Shown here piece after piece: positions 1 to 8,540 of a DNA stretch of 64,000 bases (the first letter of the stretch is position 1; each line of letters opens with the position of its first letter). Location of the stretch: assembly GCF_024006985.1 (NCBI RefSeq), contig NZ_JAMXIB010000007.1:62001-126000 (forward strand). Direction: 5' to 3'. The notes below the pieces were generated by a model, which was given only the letters and a program-made list of their open reading frames with translations, searched no databases and was not told where the DNA came from. This stretch comes from Robiginitalea marina (GTDB lineage Bacteria > Bacteroidota > Bacteroidia > Flavobacteriales > Flavobacteriaceae). A program made the translations under genes and the position numbers.

Positions 1-17
1 GTAACCATGCTCGCCTG

Positions 18-1055
18 ATGTGGGCCGCCGAACTAAATCCAGGAAGGGACCGCGGATTTCGCGGTAAAGGCAAGGCAGGCCTTTTGGGCATAGCCCTTTT
101 GGCCTTGGTTTTGGGGTCCTGCGGTGCCCTGAAATCATCGGGTACCGGATCCGACCGCCCGGGCCCTGAGGCTGTGGCGGGCAAACCGGCCGAGAGCGAC
201 TCCTCGCGGATCAGCACCATGATGCATTTTCTCGCTTCCGATGAACTACAGGGACGCGACACGGGTTCGGAAGGTATTGAACGTGCAGCGGCCTATCTCG
301 AGGCAAAGATGCGGGAATTCGGCATAAGTCCCTACTTTCAGACCTACAGGGACACCCTCTCCAACAGCAAGGAAGTGGCCTATAATATTGTAGGGGTCCT
401 GGAAGGTTCGGACCCGGAGCTGAAGGACGAATACCTGGTGATCGGGGCGCATTATGACCATATTGGCCTGCTGCCCCCGAAAGATGGGGATGCCATTGCA
501 AACGGCGCCAATGACAATGCCAGTGGCACGTCCACAGTCCTGGAGCTGGCACGGATTTTGTCCGGGCAGGGGGCACCCCGCAGAAGCCTGATCTTTGCCT
601 TTTTCAGTGCGGAAGAGCGGGGCCTGTTGGGTTCCCGCCATCTGGCCAGGGTGCTCAAGGAACGGGGCATAGACCTGTACGCCATGCTCAATTTCGAGAT
701 GACGGGGGTGCCGATGTCCGGCCGGGATTACCTGGTTTACCTCACCGGCTTCGAACGGTCAAACCTGGCCGGGATTTGCAATGCCTATGGCGGGGCAGAC
801 TTGGTGGGTTTCCTGGAGACTGCGCGGGAATACAACCTCTTCCAGCGGTCTGACAATTATGCTTTTTTCGAGGAGTTCAACGTTCCTTCCCATACCTTTT
901 CCACCTTTGATTTTCAGAACTACGCCTACTACCACCAGGCCGGGGATGAGGCCTCACGGATGGATTTTGTCCACATGGCCGCCCTGGTAAACCGCATGGC
1001 CCCCGTAATCCGGAGTATTGCCGATGCCGGGGAGCGTGAAATCAAAGGGAATTGA
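18..1055 (+). CDS. M28 family metallopeptidase, lipoprotein
   Basis: Predicted zinc aminopeptidase-like hydrolase of the M28 family, anchored as a lipoprotein. A hydrophobic stretch (about residues 21-34) ends in the lipobox LGSC with Cys35. Zn-site motifs follow in the family order: GAHYDHIG, NGANDNASGTS, the AEERGLLGS glutamates and a late His in VPSHTF. The usual Asp of the fourth ligand motif is Glu here (LNFEMTG). The frame stays open upstream to base 3, so the ATG at 18 is a choice; the unusually long N-terminal region before the hydrophobic stretch leaves the true start uncertain. The stop overlaps the RBS region of the following dehydrogenase, which suggests co-transcription. Confidence 0.9.
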   Translation: MWAAELNPGRDRGFRGKGKAGLLGIALLALVLGSCGALKSSGTGSDRPGPEAVAGKPAESDSSRISTMMHFLASDELQGRDTGSEGIERAAAYLEAKMREFGISPYFQTYRDTLSNSKEVAYNIVGVLEGSDPELKDEYLVIGAHYDHIGLLPPKDGDAIANGANDNASGTSTVLELARILSGQGAPRRSLIFAFFSAEERGLLGSRHLARVLKERGIDLYAMLNFEMTGVPMSGRDYLVYLTGFERSNLAGICNAYGGADLVGFLETAREYNLFQRSDNYAFFEEFNVPSHTFSTFDFQNYAYYHQAGDEASRMDFVHMAALVNRMAPVIRSIADAGEREIKGN

Positions 1056-1056
1056 T

Positions 1057-1737
1057 ATGGGAAAGGTAGTCATCACAGGCACTAGCCGCGGCATCGGCCT
1101 GGAACTCGTCAGGGAGTTCGCCACCGCCGGTCACCAGTTACTGGCGCTTTCGCGCAATGAGAAGCCGGTAACCGCCCTTGGCCTTTCCGGGGTTTCGGCA
1201 TGGCCCTTCGACATTACCCTCGGGGAAGACCTGGAGCGTGCCGCCCTTTGGGTGGAGCAGCACTGGGGCGGGGTAGACCTGCTGATCCACAACGCCGGGG
1301 CGCTCCTGCTCAAACCTTTTTCGGAAACTTCCCCCCGCGATTTTGAGGCCCTTTACCGGGTCAATGTCTTTGGCGTAGCCGGGCTTACCAGGGCCCTGCT
1401 GCCCTGGATGGGGCGCGGCGGGCATGTGGTGATGATCAGTTCGATGGGCGGGGTACAGGGAAGCGCAAAATTCCCCGGCCTATCTGCCTACAGTTCCAGT
1501 AAAGGGGCATTGATTACCCTGGCTGAATTGCTTGCTGAAGAGTACAAAGAACAAGGGCCTGCGTTTAATGTGCTGGCACTGGGGGCAGTACAGACCGAAA
1601 TGCTGGAAGCTGCTTTCCCGGGTTACAAGGCCCCGGTGAGCGCGGCGGAAATGGCCGCCTTTATCCGCGACTTTGCGCTCAAGGGCCATGCCTATTTCAA
1701 CGGAAAGGTGCTTCCCGTAAGCAATTCCACCCCCTGA
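1057..1737 (+). CDS. SDR family NAD(P)-dependent oxidoreductase
   Basis: Classical short-chain dehydrogenase of 226 residues, substrate unknown. The Rossmann motif TGTSRGIG is at residues 7-14, HNAG at 78-81, the catalytic Ser near 128-129, and Tyr145/Lys149 in YSSSK. ATG 1057 is chosen over an in-frame upstream TTG at 1018 because it starts directly at the Rossmann strand, and a purine-rich aaaggga lies 7 bases upstream inside the end of the M28 gene. Only one base separates it from the previous stop, so the two genes form an operon. The C-terminus is short and lacks a clear substrate-loop signature. Confidence 0.92.
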   Translation: MGKVVITGTSRGIGLELVREFATAGHQLLALSRNEKPVTALGLSGVSAWPFDITLGEDLERAALWVEQHWGGVDLLIHNAGALLLKPFSETSPRDFEALYRVNVFGVAGLTRALLPWMGRGGHVVMISSMGGVQGSAKFPGLSAYSSSKGALITLAELLAEEYKEQGPAFNVLALGAVQTEMLEAAFPGYKAPVSAAEMAAFIRDFALKGHAYFNGKVLPVSNSTP

Positions 1738-1795
1738 GACCTGCAGAGGCTTCGACAGGGAACCTTCGCCCGAAGGCGGGGCTGTGCTATGCAGC

Positions 1796-1828
1796 TTGCA
1801 GGCAGGCGTCCTAAATTTTCTACATTTG
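1796..1828 (+). promoter_or_regulatory. Bacteroidota-type promoter for SprT-like gene
   Basis: TTG at 1796-1798 and a perfect -7 box TACATTTG at 1821-1828, 22 bases apart. The box ends only 5 bases before ATG 1834, which places the expected transcription start at or next to the start codon. Confidence 0.55.
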
Positions 1829-1833
1829 TGTCC

Positions 1834-2457
1834 ATGAGCCAGGTGCTTCAGCGCTATTTACCGGAACAGGCTGTGGTTCCCTGTCAGGAAATCATACAGG
1901 CCTATGGGATCCACCTGAAAATCGTCAATGAACGGGTCACCCGCCATGGGGATTACCGCATCCTGCCCGGGGGCGGGCACCAGATCACGGTTAATGCCAT
2001 GGGGAATAGATACCGCTTCCTCATTACCCTGATCCACGAATTCGCCCACTTGCTGGCCTTCGAGAAATACGGAAGGGCCATTAAGCCCCATGGCAGGGAG
2101 TGGAAACATACCTTCCAGTACCTCATGCTCCCCTTCCTGCGCCCCGAAATCTTCCCTTCATCCCTGTTGCCCTTGCTGGCGAGGCACTTCAAAAACCCCA
2201 AAGCCAGCAGCAGCACCGATACGGCCCTTTCCCTGGCCCTCAGGGAATTCGATGACCGTGCCAGGGGCATGCACTATGTATTCGAACTGCCGGAGGGAAG
2301 TACCTTCCGACTGTACAACGGAAGGATTTTCCGAAAAGGCCCCAGGAAAATCAAGCGCTTCCAGTGCCTGGAGCTGCATTCGGGCAAATGGTACCTGTTC
2401 CAACCCCAGGCTGAGGTCGAATGGGTTTCCGACCCTTTTTCCCCCCGCCATGAGTAA
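1834..2457 (+). CDS. SprT-like domain metalloprotein
   Basis: A 207-residue protein with a SprT-like zinc-metalloprotease domain: HEFAH at residues 68-72 and a third His at 86 (KPHGREW). SprT/Spartan relatives act on DNA-protein crosslinks in eukaryotes; the bacterial role is poorly defined, so no function is assigned. An in-frame ATG exists at 1789, but it lies upstream of the -7 box, so 1834 is preferred. The C-terminal 60 residues are basic and may bind nucleic acid (inference). It stands alone, with about 200 noncoding bases after it. Confidence 0.85.
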   Translation: MSQVLQRYLPEQAVVPCQEIIQAYGIHLKIVNERVTRHGDYRILPGGGHQITVNAMGNRYRFLITLIHEFAHLLAFEKYGRAIKPHGREWKHTFQYLMLPFLRPEIFPSSLLPLLARHFKNPKASSSTDTALSLALREFDDRARGMHYVFELPEGSTFRLYNGRIFRKGPRKIKRFQCLELHSGKWYLFQPQAEVEWVSDPFSPRHE

Positions 2458-2666
2458 TCGGTTTGCGGTCGGAAGCAGGTCACCCCTGTTGGCAGGGAGT
2501 ACGTTTCCGGGCCCCTGCTTTGCGGGAAGTTCACTAAATTGGCCCTGTAAAGGCGTTGCGGGAGCGGCTGCCCGGCAAGCACCGGAACTACCCGGCGCGA
2601 TAACCCCTTCACCCCGGAACCCGGGAAGTGGTATTTGGAAAGACATAACCCTTTAATCTTCATGCC
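2458..2666. other. Intergenic, no clear feature
   Basis: 209 GC-rich bases between the SprT-like gene and manC. No convincing ORF, terminator or RNA gene was seen. A weak -7-like TAATCTTC lies at 2654-2661, just before the TTG start of the next gene. Confidence 0.5.
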
Positions 2667-3752
2667 TTGAACAACAATTATTACGCCGTATTGATGGCCG
2701 GGGGGGTCGGATCCCGGTTTTGGCCCGTAAGCACCGCGGAATACCCCAAACAATTCCATGACATGCTTGGGGCGGGGGCATCGCTGTTGCAGAAAACCTT
2801 CGGGAGGCTGGCCCGGTTTATCCCGCCCAGCCAGATCCTGGTGTTGACCAATGCCCGGTATACAGACCTGGTGCTGGAGCAGTTGCCCGACATCGACCCT
2901 TCCCAGGTGGTTTCGGAACCCGCCATGCGCAATACCGCCCCCTGTATCCTGTATGCCGCCCTGAAGATCCGGAAAATGAACCCGGAGGCGGTTATGGTGG
3001 TGGCCCCCAGCGACCACTGGATAGAAGATGAAGCAGCCTTCCAGGCCGATGTGCTCGAGTGTTTCGACGCCTGTAGCAAAGCCCCGGTACTCTGTACCCT
3101 GGGCATACAGCCCACTTTTCCGAACACCGGATTCGGGTATATCGAATTCCCGCCCGAAGGCCTGGGTTCGGCAGGGCTAAAGCCGGTACATCAGTTTCGG
3201 GAGAAGCCCGATTACGCTACGGCCAGGGGTTTCCTGGAGCAGGGGAACTTCCTGTGGAATGCCGGGATCTTTATGTGGAGCGTAGCTGCCATCGAAGCCG
3301 CTTTTGCGCGCTACCAGCCCGCCCAGTATGCTTTGTTCAAGAAGGGGTGGGAGGTATATAACACCCCGGGGGAAGCGGCATTCATTGAATCGCACTATCC
3401 GAAGGCCGAAAATATTTCCATAGATTATGCTATCTTGGAACCCTCCGATTCGGTTTTTGTGCTGCCTGCCCGCTTCGACTGGAATGACCTGGGCACCTGG
3501 GGTTCCCTCTACGAAAAGGTCCCAAAAGATGCAGGGGCAAATGCCGTGGTACGGGGCGGGGTGCTCGAAGCGGATACCCAGGGCAATATGATACGCCTGC
3601 CAGCTAAAAAAATTGCCGTAATACAAGGGTTAAAAGACTATATTGTAGTGGATACGGAACAGGCGCTGCTCATCATGCCCCGGGCCCGGGAACAGGAGAT
3701 CAAGCAGTGGGTTAGCCGGGTTAAGGAAGCATTTGGGGAAGATTATATTTAG
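2667..3752 (+). CDS. manC: Mannose-1-phosphate guanylyltransferase
   Basis: Makes GDP-mannose from mannose 1-phosphate and GTP, a precursor for surface glycans. It is a single-domain, 361-residue form without the C-terminal isomerase part. The nucleotidyltransferase loop AGGVGSRFWP is at residues 11-20, followed by YPKQF; downstream are FREKPDYATA and WNDLGTWG, typical of the family. The start is TTG at 2667: the only nearby ATG (2662) meets a stop after two codons, and the next in-frame ATG (2694) would remove the first strand of the Rossmann-like fold. Followed within 9 bases by the DUF389 gene. Confidence 0.93.
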   Translation: MNNNYYAVLMAGGVGSRFWPVSTAEYPKQFHDMLGAGASLLQKTFGRLARFIPPSQILVLTNARYTDLVLEQLPDIDPSQVVSEPAMRNTAPCILYAALKIRKMNPEAVMVVAPSDHWIEDEAAFQADVLECFDACSKAPVLCTLGIQPTFPNTGFGYIEFPPEGLGSAGLKPVHQFREKPDYATARGFLEQGNFLWNAGIFMWSVAAIEAAFARYQPAQYALFKKGWEVYNTPGEAAFIESHYPKAENISIDYAILEPSDSVFVLPARFDWNDLGTWGSLYEKVPKDAGANAVVRGGVLEADTQGNMIRLPAKKIAVIQGLKDYIVVDTEQALLIMPRAREQEIKQWVSRVKEAFGEDYI

Positions 3753-3760
3753 AAGGGAAC

Positions 3761-5227
3761 ATGGAACAAACCGATCGGGAGAATCCCGTTGCAGGGCCGC
3801 AAGGCAACGCTGACCAGAAGGAAGAGGTTAAAAGGAGCTTTAAGGGGTTTTTGGGCAGTAGTTATGCCTTCCTTCGCGATTTGCTCAGTATCCGCGCTGA
3901 TACGGACCAGGAAGCCACCAAGAATGCGATTGTGGCCGATATCGCCTTCAAGGGACATACGACGTGGATCCTGATTTGTTCGATTTTCATCGCCTCGGTC
4001 GGCCTGAACGCGAATTCCACGGCCGTGGTCATCGGTGCCATGTTGATCTCCCCCCTCATGGGCCCTATCCTCGGCATAGGCATGTCCATTGCCATAAACG
4101 ATATCTTTACCCTGCGGAGGTCGCTGAAGAATTTTGCCGTTATGGTGATTCTCAGTGTGTTGACTGCCTATCTGTTCTTTAATTTTTTTCCGCTCCGGGA
4201 TGAGTCTTCTGAACTGCTCGCGCGCACGGCCCCGGATATTCGGGATGTATTGATCGCATTTTTCGGGGGCCTTGCACTGGTGATCGCCCGGGCGAAAAAG
4301 GGGACCATGGCCAGTGTCATTTACGGGGTGGCGATTGCCACTGCCCTCATGCCGCCCCTTTGTACCGTGGGCTTCGGCCTGGCCATCCGGAACTGGGAAT
4401 ACGCCGGGGGGGCCATGTACCTCTTTACCATTAATACCATCTTCATTGCCCTGGCCACCTTCCTGGTCCTGAAGATCCTGCGATTTCCGATGGTGCGGTA
4501 CGCCAATTCCAAAAAACGGGCCTTTACCGCGCGTATTGCTTCCCTGGTGGCTTTGCTCGTGATGATCCCGGCGGGGTATACGTTTTATCAGGTCTTCAGG
4601 GAATCCCGCTTCACCAGCCAGGCGCGTCAGCTAGTCAACGAAACCATCGGGGTTTACCAGTTCCAGGGGAATGGTCGTTTTATGGATAACCTGACCCAAA
4701 TCGAATACGAAAAGGACGGTGTTTCGACCATCGAAGTGGTCAGCATGGGCGATGAGCTCATCCCCGACAACATCATACAAACCTGGCAAACCCAGATGGC
4801 CCGGTATTCAGAGCTGGGGAATACCGAACTGAAGGTCGTACAGGGGGCGCGTGACGACAGTGAGCAAAAATTCCAGTACGTAAATGAGCTCTACGAGTCC
4901 AAGAAAGCCGAACTGCTCGACAAGGACCGGCGCATCCGCCTGCTGGAAGAGGAGCTATCCCTGGTCAGCAGCCTGGCCGAGGGGATGGTGCCCTTTGAGG
5001 AAATCTCGGCAGAGGCCCGGGTAAATTACGACGGACTGGCAGGGCTCGGATACGCCTATACCCTGCAGACCGATTTCAGCAAAACGGACACCATCCCGGT
5101 GTTTGAGGTCACATGGAAGGAGGATTTCCCGGATTCTGAGAAACAACAAGCCCTGGAAAAGGTCTCGGAGTGGCTAAGGGTACGCCTGAAAAACGATCGG
5201 GTCCGGGTTCGGGAAACCGGAGACTAG
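3761..5227 (+). CDS. DUF389 family membrane protein
   Basis: A 488-residue integral membrane protein of the DUF389 family. About six to seven hydrophobic segments lie between residues 68 and 270, including the conserved stretches NANSTAVVIGAMLISPLMGP and ATALMPPLCTVG. The long soluble C-terminus (about 275-488) contains a charged heptad-like segment at 366-405 that probably forms a coiled coil. The molecular function of the family is not established. A purine-rich agaaggga lies just before the ATG. Its last 4 bases overlap the end of the convergent mlaF-like gene. Confidence 0.88.
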   Translation: MEQTDRENPVAGPQGNADQKEEVKRSFKGFLGSSYAFLRDLLSIRADTDQEATKNAIVADIAFKGHTTWILICSIFIASVGLNANSTAVVIGAMLISPLMGPILGIGMSIAINDIFTLRRSLKNFAVMVILSVLTAYLFFNFFPLRDESSELLARTAPDIRDVLIAFFGGLALVIARAKKGTMASVIYGVAIATALMPPLCTVGFGLAIRNWEYAGGAMYLFTINTIFIALATFLVLKILRFPMVRYANSKKRAFTARIASLVALLVMIPAGYTFYQVFRESRFTSQARQLVNETIGVYQFQGNGRFMDNLTQIEYEKDGVSTIEVVSMGDELIPDNIIQTWQTQMARYSELGNTELKVVQGARDDSEQKFQYVNELYESKKAELLDKDRRIRLLEEELSLVSSLAEGMVPFEEISAEARVNYDGLAGLGYAYTLQTDFSKTDTIPVFEVTWKEDFPDSEKQQALEKVSEWLRVRLKNDRVRVRETGD

Positions 5228-5991
5228 TCCCGTTCTTCAAGGTACATTTGACGAACCTTCTTGAAGAGTTCTGAAGAGTAAACAAAGTTGCTTACGGCCT
5301 CGTTGTCGGTACGGAAGATGTCCCGGTTCGTGCCTTCCCACTCTTTGATGCCATCCTTCAGGAATACAATCTTTTCACCGATCTCCATTACGGAGTTCAT
5401 GTCGTGGGTATTGATAACCGTGGTAATATTGTATTCCCGGGTAATTTCCTGGATGAGGTTATCGATGAGGATGGCCGTCCTGGGGTCCAGGCCTGAGTTG
5501 GGTTCATCGCAAAACAGGTATTTCGGGTTCATCACAATGGCACGGGCTATGGCCACCCGCTTCTGCATCCCCCCGGAGATTTCGGCGGGGTATTTTTTAT
5601 GGGCATCCGCCAGGTTGACCCGCCTGAGGACGAATTCCACCCGGTCCTGCATTTCGGAACGTGATTGGCGGGCAAACATCTCCAGGGGAAACATCACATT
5701 GCCTTCCACGGTCATGGAATCGAAAAGGGCGCTGCCCTGGAACACCATCCCCATTTCCTGCCTCAGGTCGCGCTGTTGTTCCGGGGTGAGCTGCGAGTAG
5801 ATCTGCCCCTCGTAGCAAATGGTCCCGCTGTCGGGGATAATAAGCCCCAGCAGGCACTTCATGAACACCGTCTTCCCTGAGCCGCTCTGCCCGATGATCA
5901 GGTTGGTCTTCCCCTTTTCAAATACGGTGCTGATCCCCTTGAGTACCGGGCTTCCATCGAAGGCTTTATGCAGGTCTTTTACTTCTATCAT
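5224..5991 (-). CDS. mlaF: ABC transporter ATPase, MlaF type
   Basis: ATPase of a lipid-transporting (Mla/MCE-type) ABC system; it drives phospholipid movement between inner membrane and periplasm together with the adjacent permease. Walker A GQSGSGKT is at residues 34-41, signature ISGGMQKR at 138-145, and Walker B YLFCDEP at 158-164 with the NSGLDP stretch typical of this subfamily. 255 residues, full length. It starts 5 bases after the permease stop, so it is translated from the same message. No mlaD-like substrate-binding gene is next to the pair; in Bacteroidota it is often elsewhere. Confidence 0.93.
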   Translation of the reverse strand: MIEVKDLHKAFDGSPVLKGISTVFEKGKTNLIIGQSGSGKTVFMKCLLGLIIPDSGTICYEGQIYSQLTPEQQRDLRQEMGMVFQGSALFDSMTVEGNVMFPLEMFARQSRSEMQDRVEFVLRRVNLADAHKKYPAEISGGMQKRVAIARAIVMNPKYLFCDEPNSGLDPRTAILIDNLIQEITREYNITTVINTHDMNSVMEIGEKIVFLKDGIKEWEGTNRDIFRTDNEAVSNFVYSSELFKKVRQMYLEERD

Positions 5992-5996
5992 GGCCT

Positions 5997-6734
5997 TTAA
6001 CCGAGCATTAGTTGGGTGAGAACGTAATTCAGGATAATGATGACCACACTGGTCCAGACGAAGGACACCGTGGCTGCCTTACCCACCTCCAAAGCCCCGC
6101 CTTTCATGTAGTAGCCATGATAGGAGGGGACCGTGGCAATTACAAAGGCAAAGACCACCGATTTGATGAAGGAATAGGTCACGTGGTAGGGGATGAAATC
6201 GAGCTGTAGTCCTTCCACAAAATCGGCACTGGAGCTGAACCCCCCGAATACCCCGGCGATCCATCCCCCAAGAATACCGATATACATGGCGATGGCTACT
6301 GCAAAGGGGTAAAAAAACATGGCGACGATTTTGGGGAAAACCAGGTAATTCAGGGAATTGACCCCCATCACTTCCAGGGCATCGATTTGTTCGGTCACCC
6401 GCATGGTCCCAATACTCGAGGTAATATAAGACCCCACCTTGCCGGCCATGATGATGGAGGTAAATGTCGGGGCAAACTCCAGGATCACCGATTGCCGGGT
6501 GGCAAAACCAATCAGGTTCCTGGGGATCAGGGGGTTGCTGATGTTAAGGGCCGTTTGGATGGCAACTACCCCACCGATAAAAAAGGAAATGAAGATGATG
6601 ATGCCCAGGGAGCCGAAGATAAGGTCATCGATTTCCTTGAGGATCAGGCTTTTCATGATGCGCCACTTGGTGGGTTTTTTAAACACCTCGCGGACCATGA
6701 TGGCATAACTTCCAATAGAGGCCAGGTAATTCAT
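5997..6734 (-). CDS. mlaE: ABC transporter permease, MlaE type
   Basis: Permease of the Mla/MCE lipid transporter, 245 residues, with five or six hydrophobic segments and the family motif FISFFIGGVVAIQTAL; the EQIDALEVMGVN coupling region contacts the ATPase. ATG 6734 (MNYLASIG) is chosen because it matches the usual N-terminus of the family; an in-frame ATG at 6785 would add 17 residues without family resemblance. Divergent from pafA across 117 bases that must carry both promoters. Confidence 0.92.
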   Translation of the reverse strand: MNYLASIGSYAIMVREVFKKPTKWRIMKSLILKEIDDLIFGSLGIIIFISFFIGGVVAIQTALNISNPLIPRNLIGFATRQSVILEFAPTFTSIIMAGKVGSYITSSIGTMRVTEQIDALEVMGVNSLNYLVFPKIVAMFFYPFAVAIAMYIGILGGWIAGVFGGFSSSADFVEGLQLDFIPYHVTYSFIKSVVFAFVIATVPSYHGYYMKGGALEVGKAATVSFVWTSVVIIILNYVLTQLMLG

Positions 6735-6851
6735 GGGGTAATGGGTTGCGGTCGCATGGGTAAAAATAAGAATATTAAACTTCATTTAATCTCACCGGCT
6801 TTTCCAATGCACTGCTTATATGTAATTTTATGCCAGTTAATCCCTTCTCAC
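6735..6851. promoter_or_regulatory. Divergent promoter region, mlaE / pafA
   Basis: AT-richer stretch between divergent genes. On the plus strand a TAATTTTA at 6823-6830 resembles the -7 box with one mismatch and would serve pafA. On the minus strand TATTTTTA-like sequence near 6760-6770 could serve mlaE. No perfect consensus was seen. Confidence 0.35.
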
Positions 6852-8540
6852 ATGAATTCCTTCAAGCCTTTCAGAAAACTTTTGTTGCCACTGGCCTTTA
6901 TCGTTGCGGGTATTCCGGTCGTTTATGGCCAGGGGAATCAGCGGGAGCGCACAGCTTTGGGAAACTCTCCCGGGTTCCAGGACCCGCCCCGACTGGTAGT
7001 GGGTCTTGTGGTCGACCAGATGCGTTTTGACTACCTGAGCCGCTTCTGGAACCATTATGGGGAAGGGGGCTTCCGCCGCCTGGTAGGGGAGGGGTTCCTC
7101 TGCAGGGACCACCATTTCAATTATGCGCCTACCAGCACAGGCCCTGGACATGCTTCCGTCTACACGGGAACCACCCCTTCCGTGCATGGGATTATTGGGA
7201 ACGACTGGTACGACCGGGAAACCGGAAAGGAAGTATATTGTGCCGGCGACCCCGACCGACAGGCCGTTGGAACCACCTCGGAGGCCGGGAAAATGTCCCC
7301 GCACCGGATGCTGGTCACCACCATTACCGACCAGTTGCGCCTGCACCACCAGTTGCGTTCCAAGGTGGTGGCGGTTGCTTTGAAAGACCGGGGCGCAACG
7401 CTGCCCGGAGGCCACCTGGCCAACGCCGCCTACTGGTTTGAAGGGGGCGAAGCGGGGAGGTGGATCAGCAGTTCCTTCTATATGGAAAACCTACCCGGGT
7501 GGGTGGAGGCGTTCAATGCGTCCGGGGCTGCCGCGCGCTATAAAACGGTTTGGGAACCGCTTAAGGAGATCAACACCTACGCGGAGAGCGGCCCGGACAA
7601 TGTCCCCTATGAGGGCCTGTTTAAGGGGGAAGCCGCCCCGGTATTCCCCCACGACCTGCCTGCCTTATGGGAAGGGAACGGCCACTTCGATTTGCTTCGG
7701 CCCACCCCCTTTGGAAACAGCCTTACCCTCGATTTTGCGCTCCGGGCGGTAGAGGAGGAAGGCCTTGGGGCGGATATCATTACCGACTTCCTGGCGATCA
7801 GTTTTTCCAGCACCGACTATGTGGGCCATAAATTCGGGGTGAACTCCAGGGAGGTCCAGGACACCTACCTGAGGCTCGACCAGGACCTGGAGCGCCTGTT
7901 GATTTTCCTTGACCGAAACGTGGGGAAAGGGCAGTATACGGTATTCCTCACCTCGGACCATGGGGCGGGGCATGTACCTGCCTACCTGAAGGACCTTAAG
8001 GTCCCAGCCGGGTATCTGGAGATGGGGGAGATCCGGAAAAAATTCAACGAATTCCTCCGGTATACCTATGGGGATGCTGAAATTGTCCGCAATATTTCCA
8101 ACAACCAGGTGTTCCTCGACCAAAAGGTGATCCGCAACCTCGACCTCGACCCCAGGGAAGTTGAAGAGGTCCTGGCAGGCGAATTGCTGGGCTACCCCGG
8201 GATACAGCAGGTTTACACGGGCACGCAGATGCGATCTGCCGACTATACCGAAGGTATCGCTGCCATCTTGCAGAACGGATACCACCAGAAGCGTTCCGGG
8301 GACCTCCTGCTGGTCACCGACCCGGCCACGACCAATTACACCCCCACGGGGTCTACCCACGGGTCACCCTGGATTTACGATACCCATGTCCCCCTGATTT
8401 TTTATGGAAAGGGGATTCGGCAGGGGGAATTGCTCCGGCGGACCCATATTCGCGATATTGCCCCGACCCTGGCGGTCTTACTGGGCACGGCGTTCCCCAG
8501 CGGGGCTACCGGCCTGCCCATTGCGGAAGCCCTGGACTAG
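6852..8540 (+). CDS. pafA: Alkaline phosphatase PafA
   Basis: Secreted phosphate-irrepressible alkaline phosphatase (monoesterase) of the PafA type. Signal peptide at residues 1-26 (ending VVYGQ). Active-site residues match known PafA enzymes: Asp55, nucleophile Thr96 in PTSTGPGH, Asn117 in GNDW, Lys178 and Arg180 in LKDRG, and Zn ligands Asp322, His326, Asp369, His370 and His503. The Asn/Lys/Arg set is what marks PafA monoesterases within the alkaline phosphatase superfamily. 562 residues. The reading frame is open far upstream into mlaE, but ATG 6852 directly precedes the signal peptide. The last 63 bases overlap the convergent glycosyltransferase gene. Confidence 0.95.
   Translation: MNSFKPFRKLLLPLAFIVAGIPVVYGQGNQRERTALGNSPGFQDPPRLVVGLVVDQMRFDYLSRFWNHYGEGGFRRLVGEGFLCRDHHFNYAPTSTGPGHASVYTGTTPSVHGIIGNDWYDRETGKEVYCAGDPDRQAVGTTSEAGKMSPHRMLVTTITDQLRLHHQLRSKVVAVALKDRGATLPGGHLANAAYWFEGGEAGRWISSSFYMENLPGWVEAFNASGAAARYKTVWEPLKEINTYAESGPDNVPYEGLFKGEAAPVFPHDLPALWEGNGHFDLLRPTPFGNSLTLDFALRAVEEEGLGADIITDFLAISFSSTDYVGHKFGVNSREVQDTYLRLDQDLERLLIFLDRNVGKGQYTVFLTSDHGAGHVPAYLKDLKVPAGYLEMGEIRKKFNEFLRYTYGDAEIVRNISNNQVFLDQKVIRNLDLDPREVEEVLAGELLGYPGIQQVYTGTQMRSADYTEGIAAILQNGYHQKRSGDLLLVTDPATTNYTPTGSTHGSPWIYDTHVPLIFYGKGIRQGELLRRTHIRDIAPTLAVLLGTAFPSGATGLPIAEALD

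Noticed and set aside
1763-1776. Small hairpin CCTTCGCCCGAAGG as terminator of the SDR gene
   Set aside because: Short stem and no T-run.
6387-6851. Long upstream extension of the pafA frame
   Set aside because: It lies antisense to mlaE; the signal peptide and family start are at 6852.
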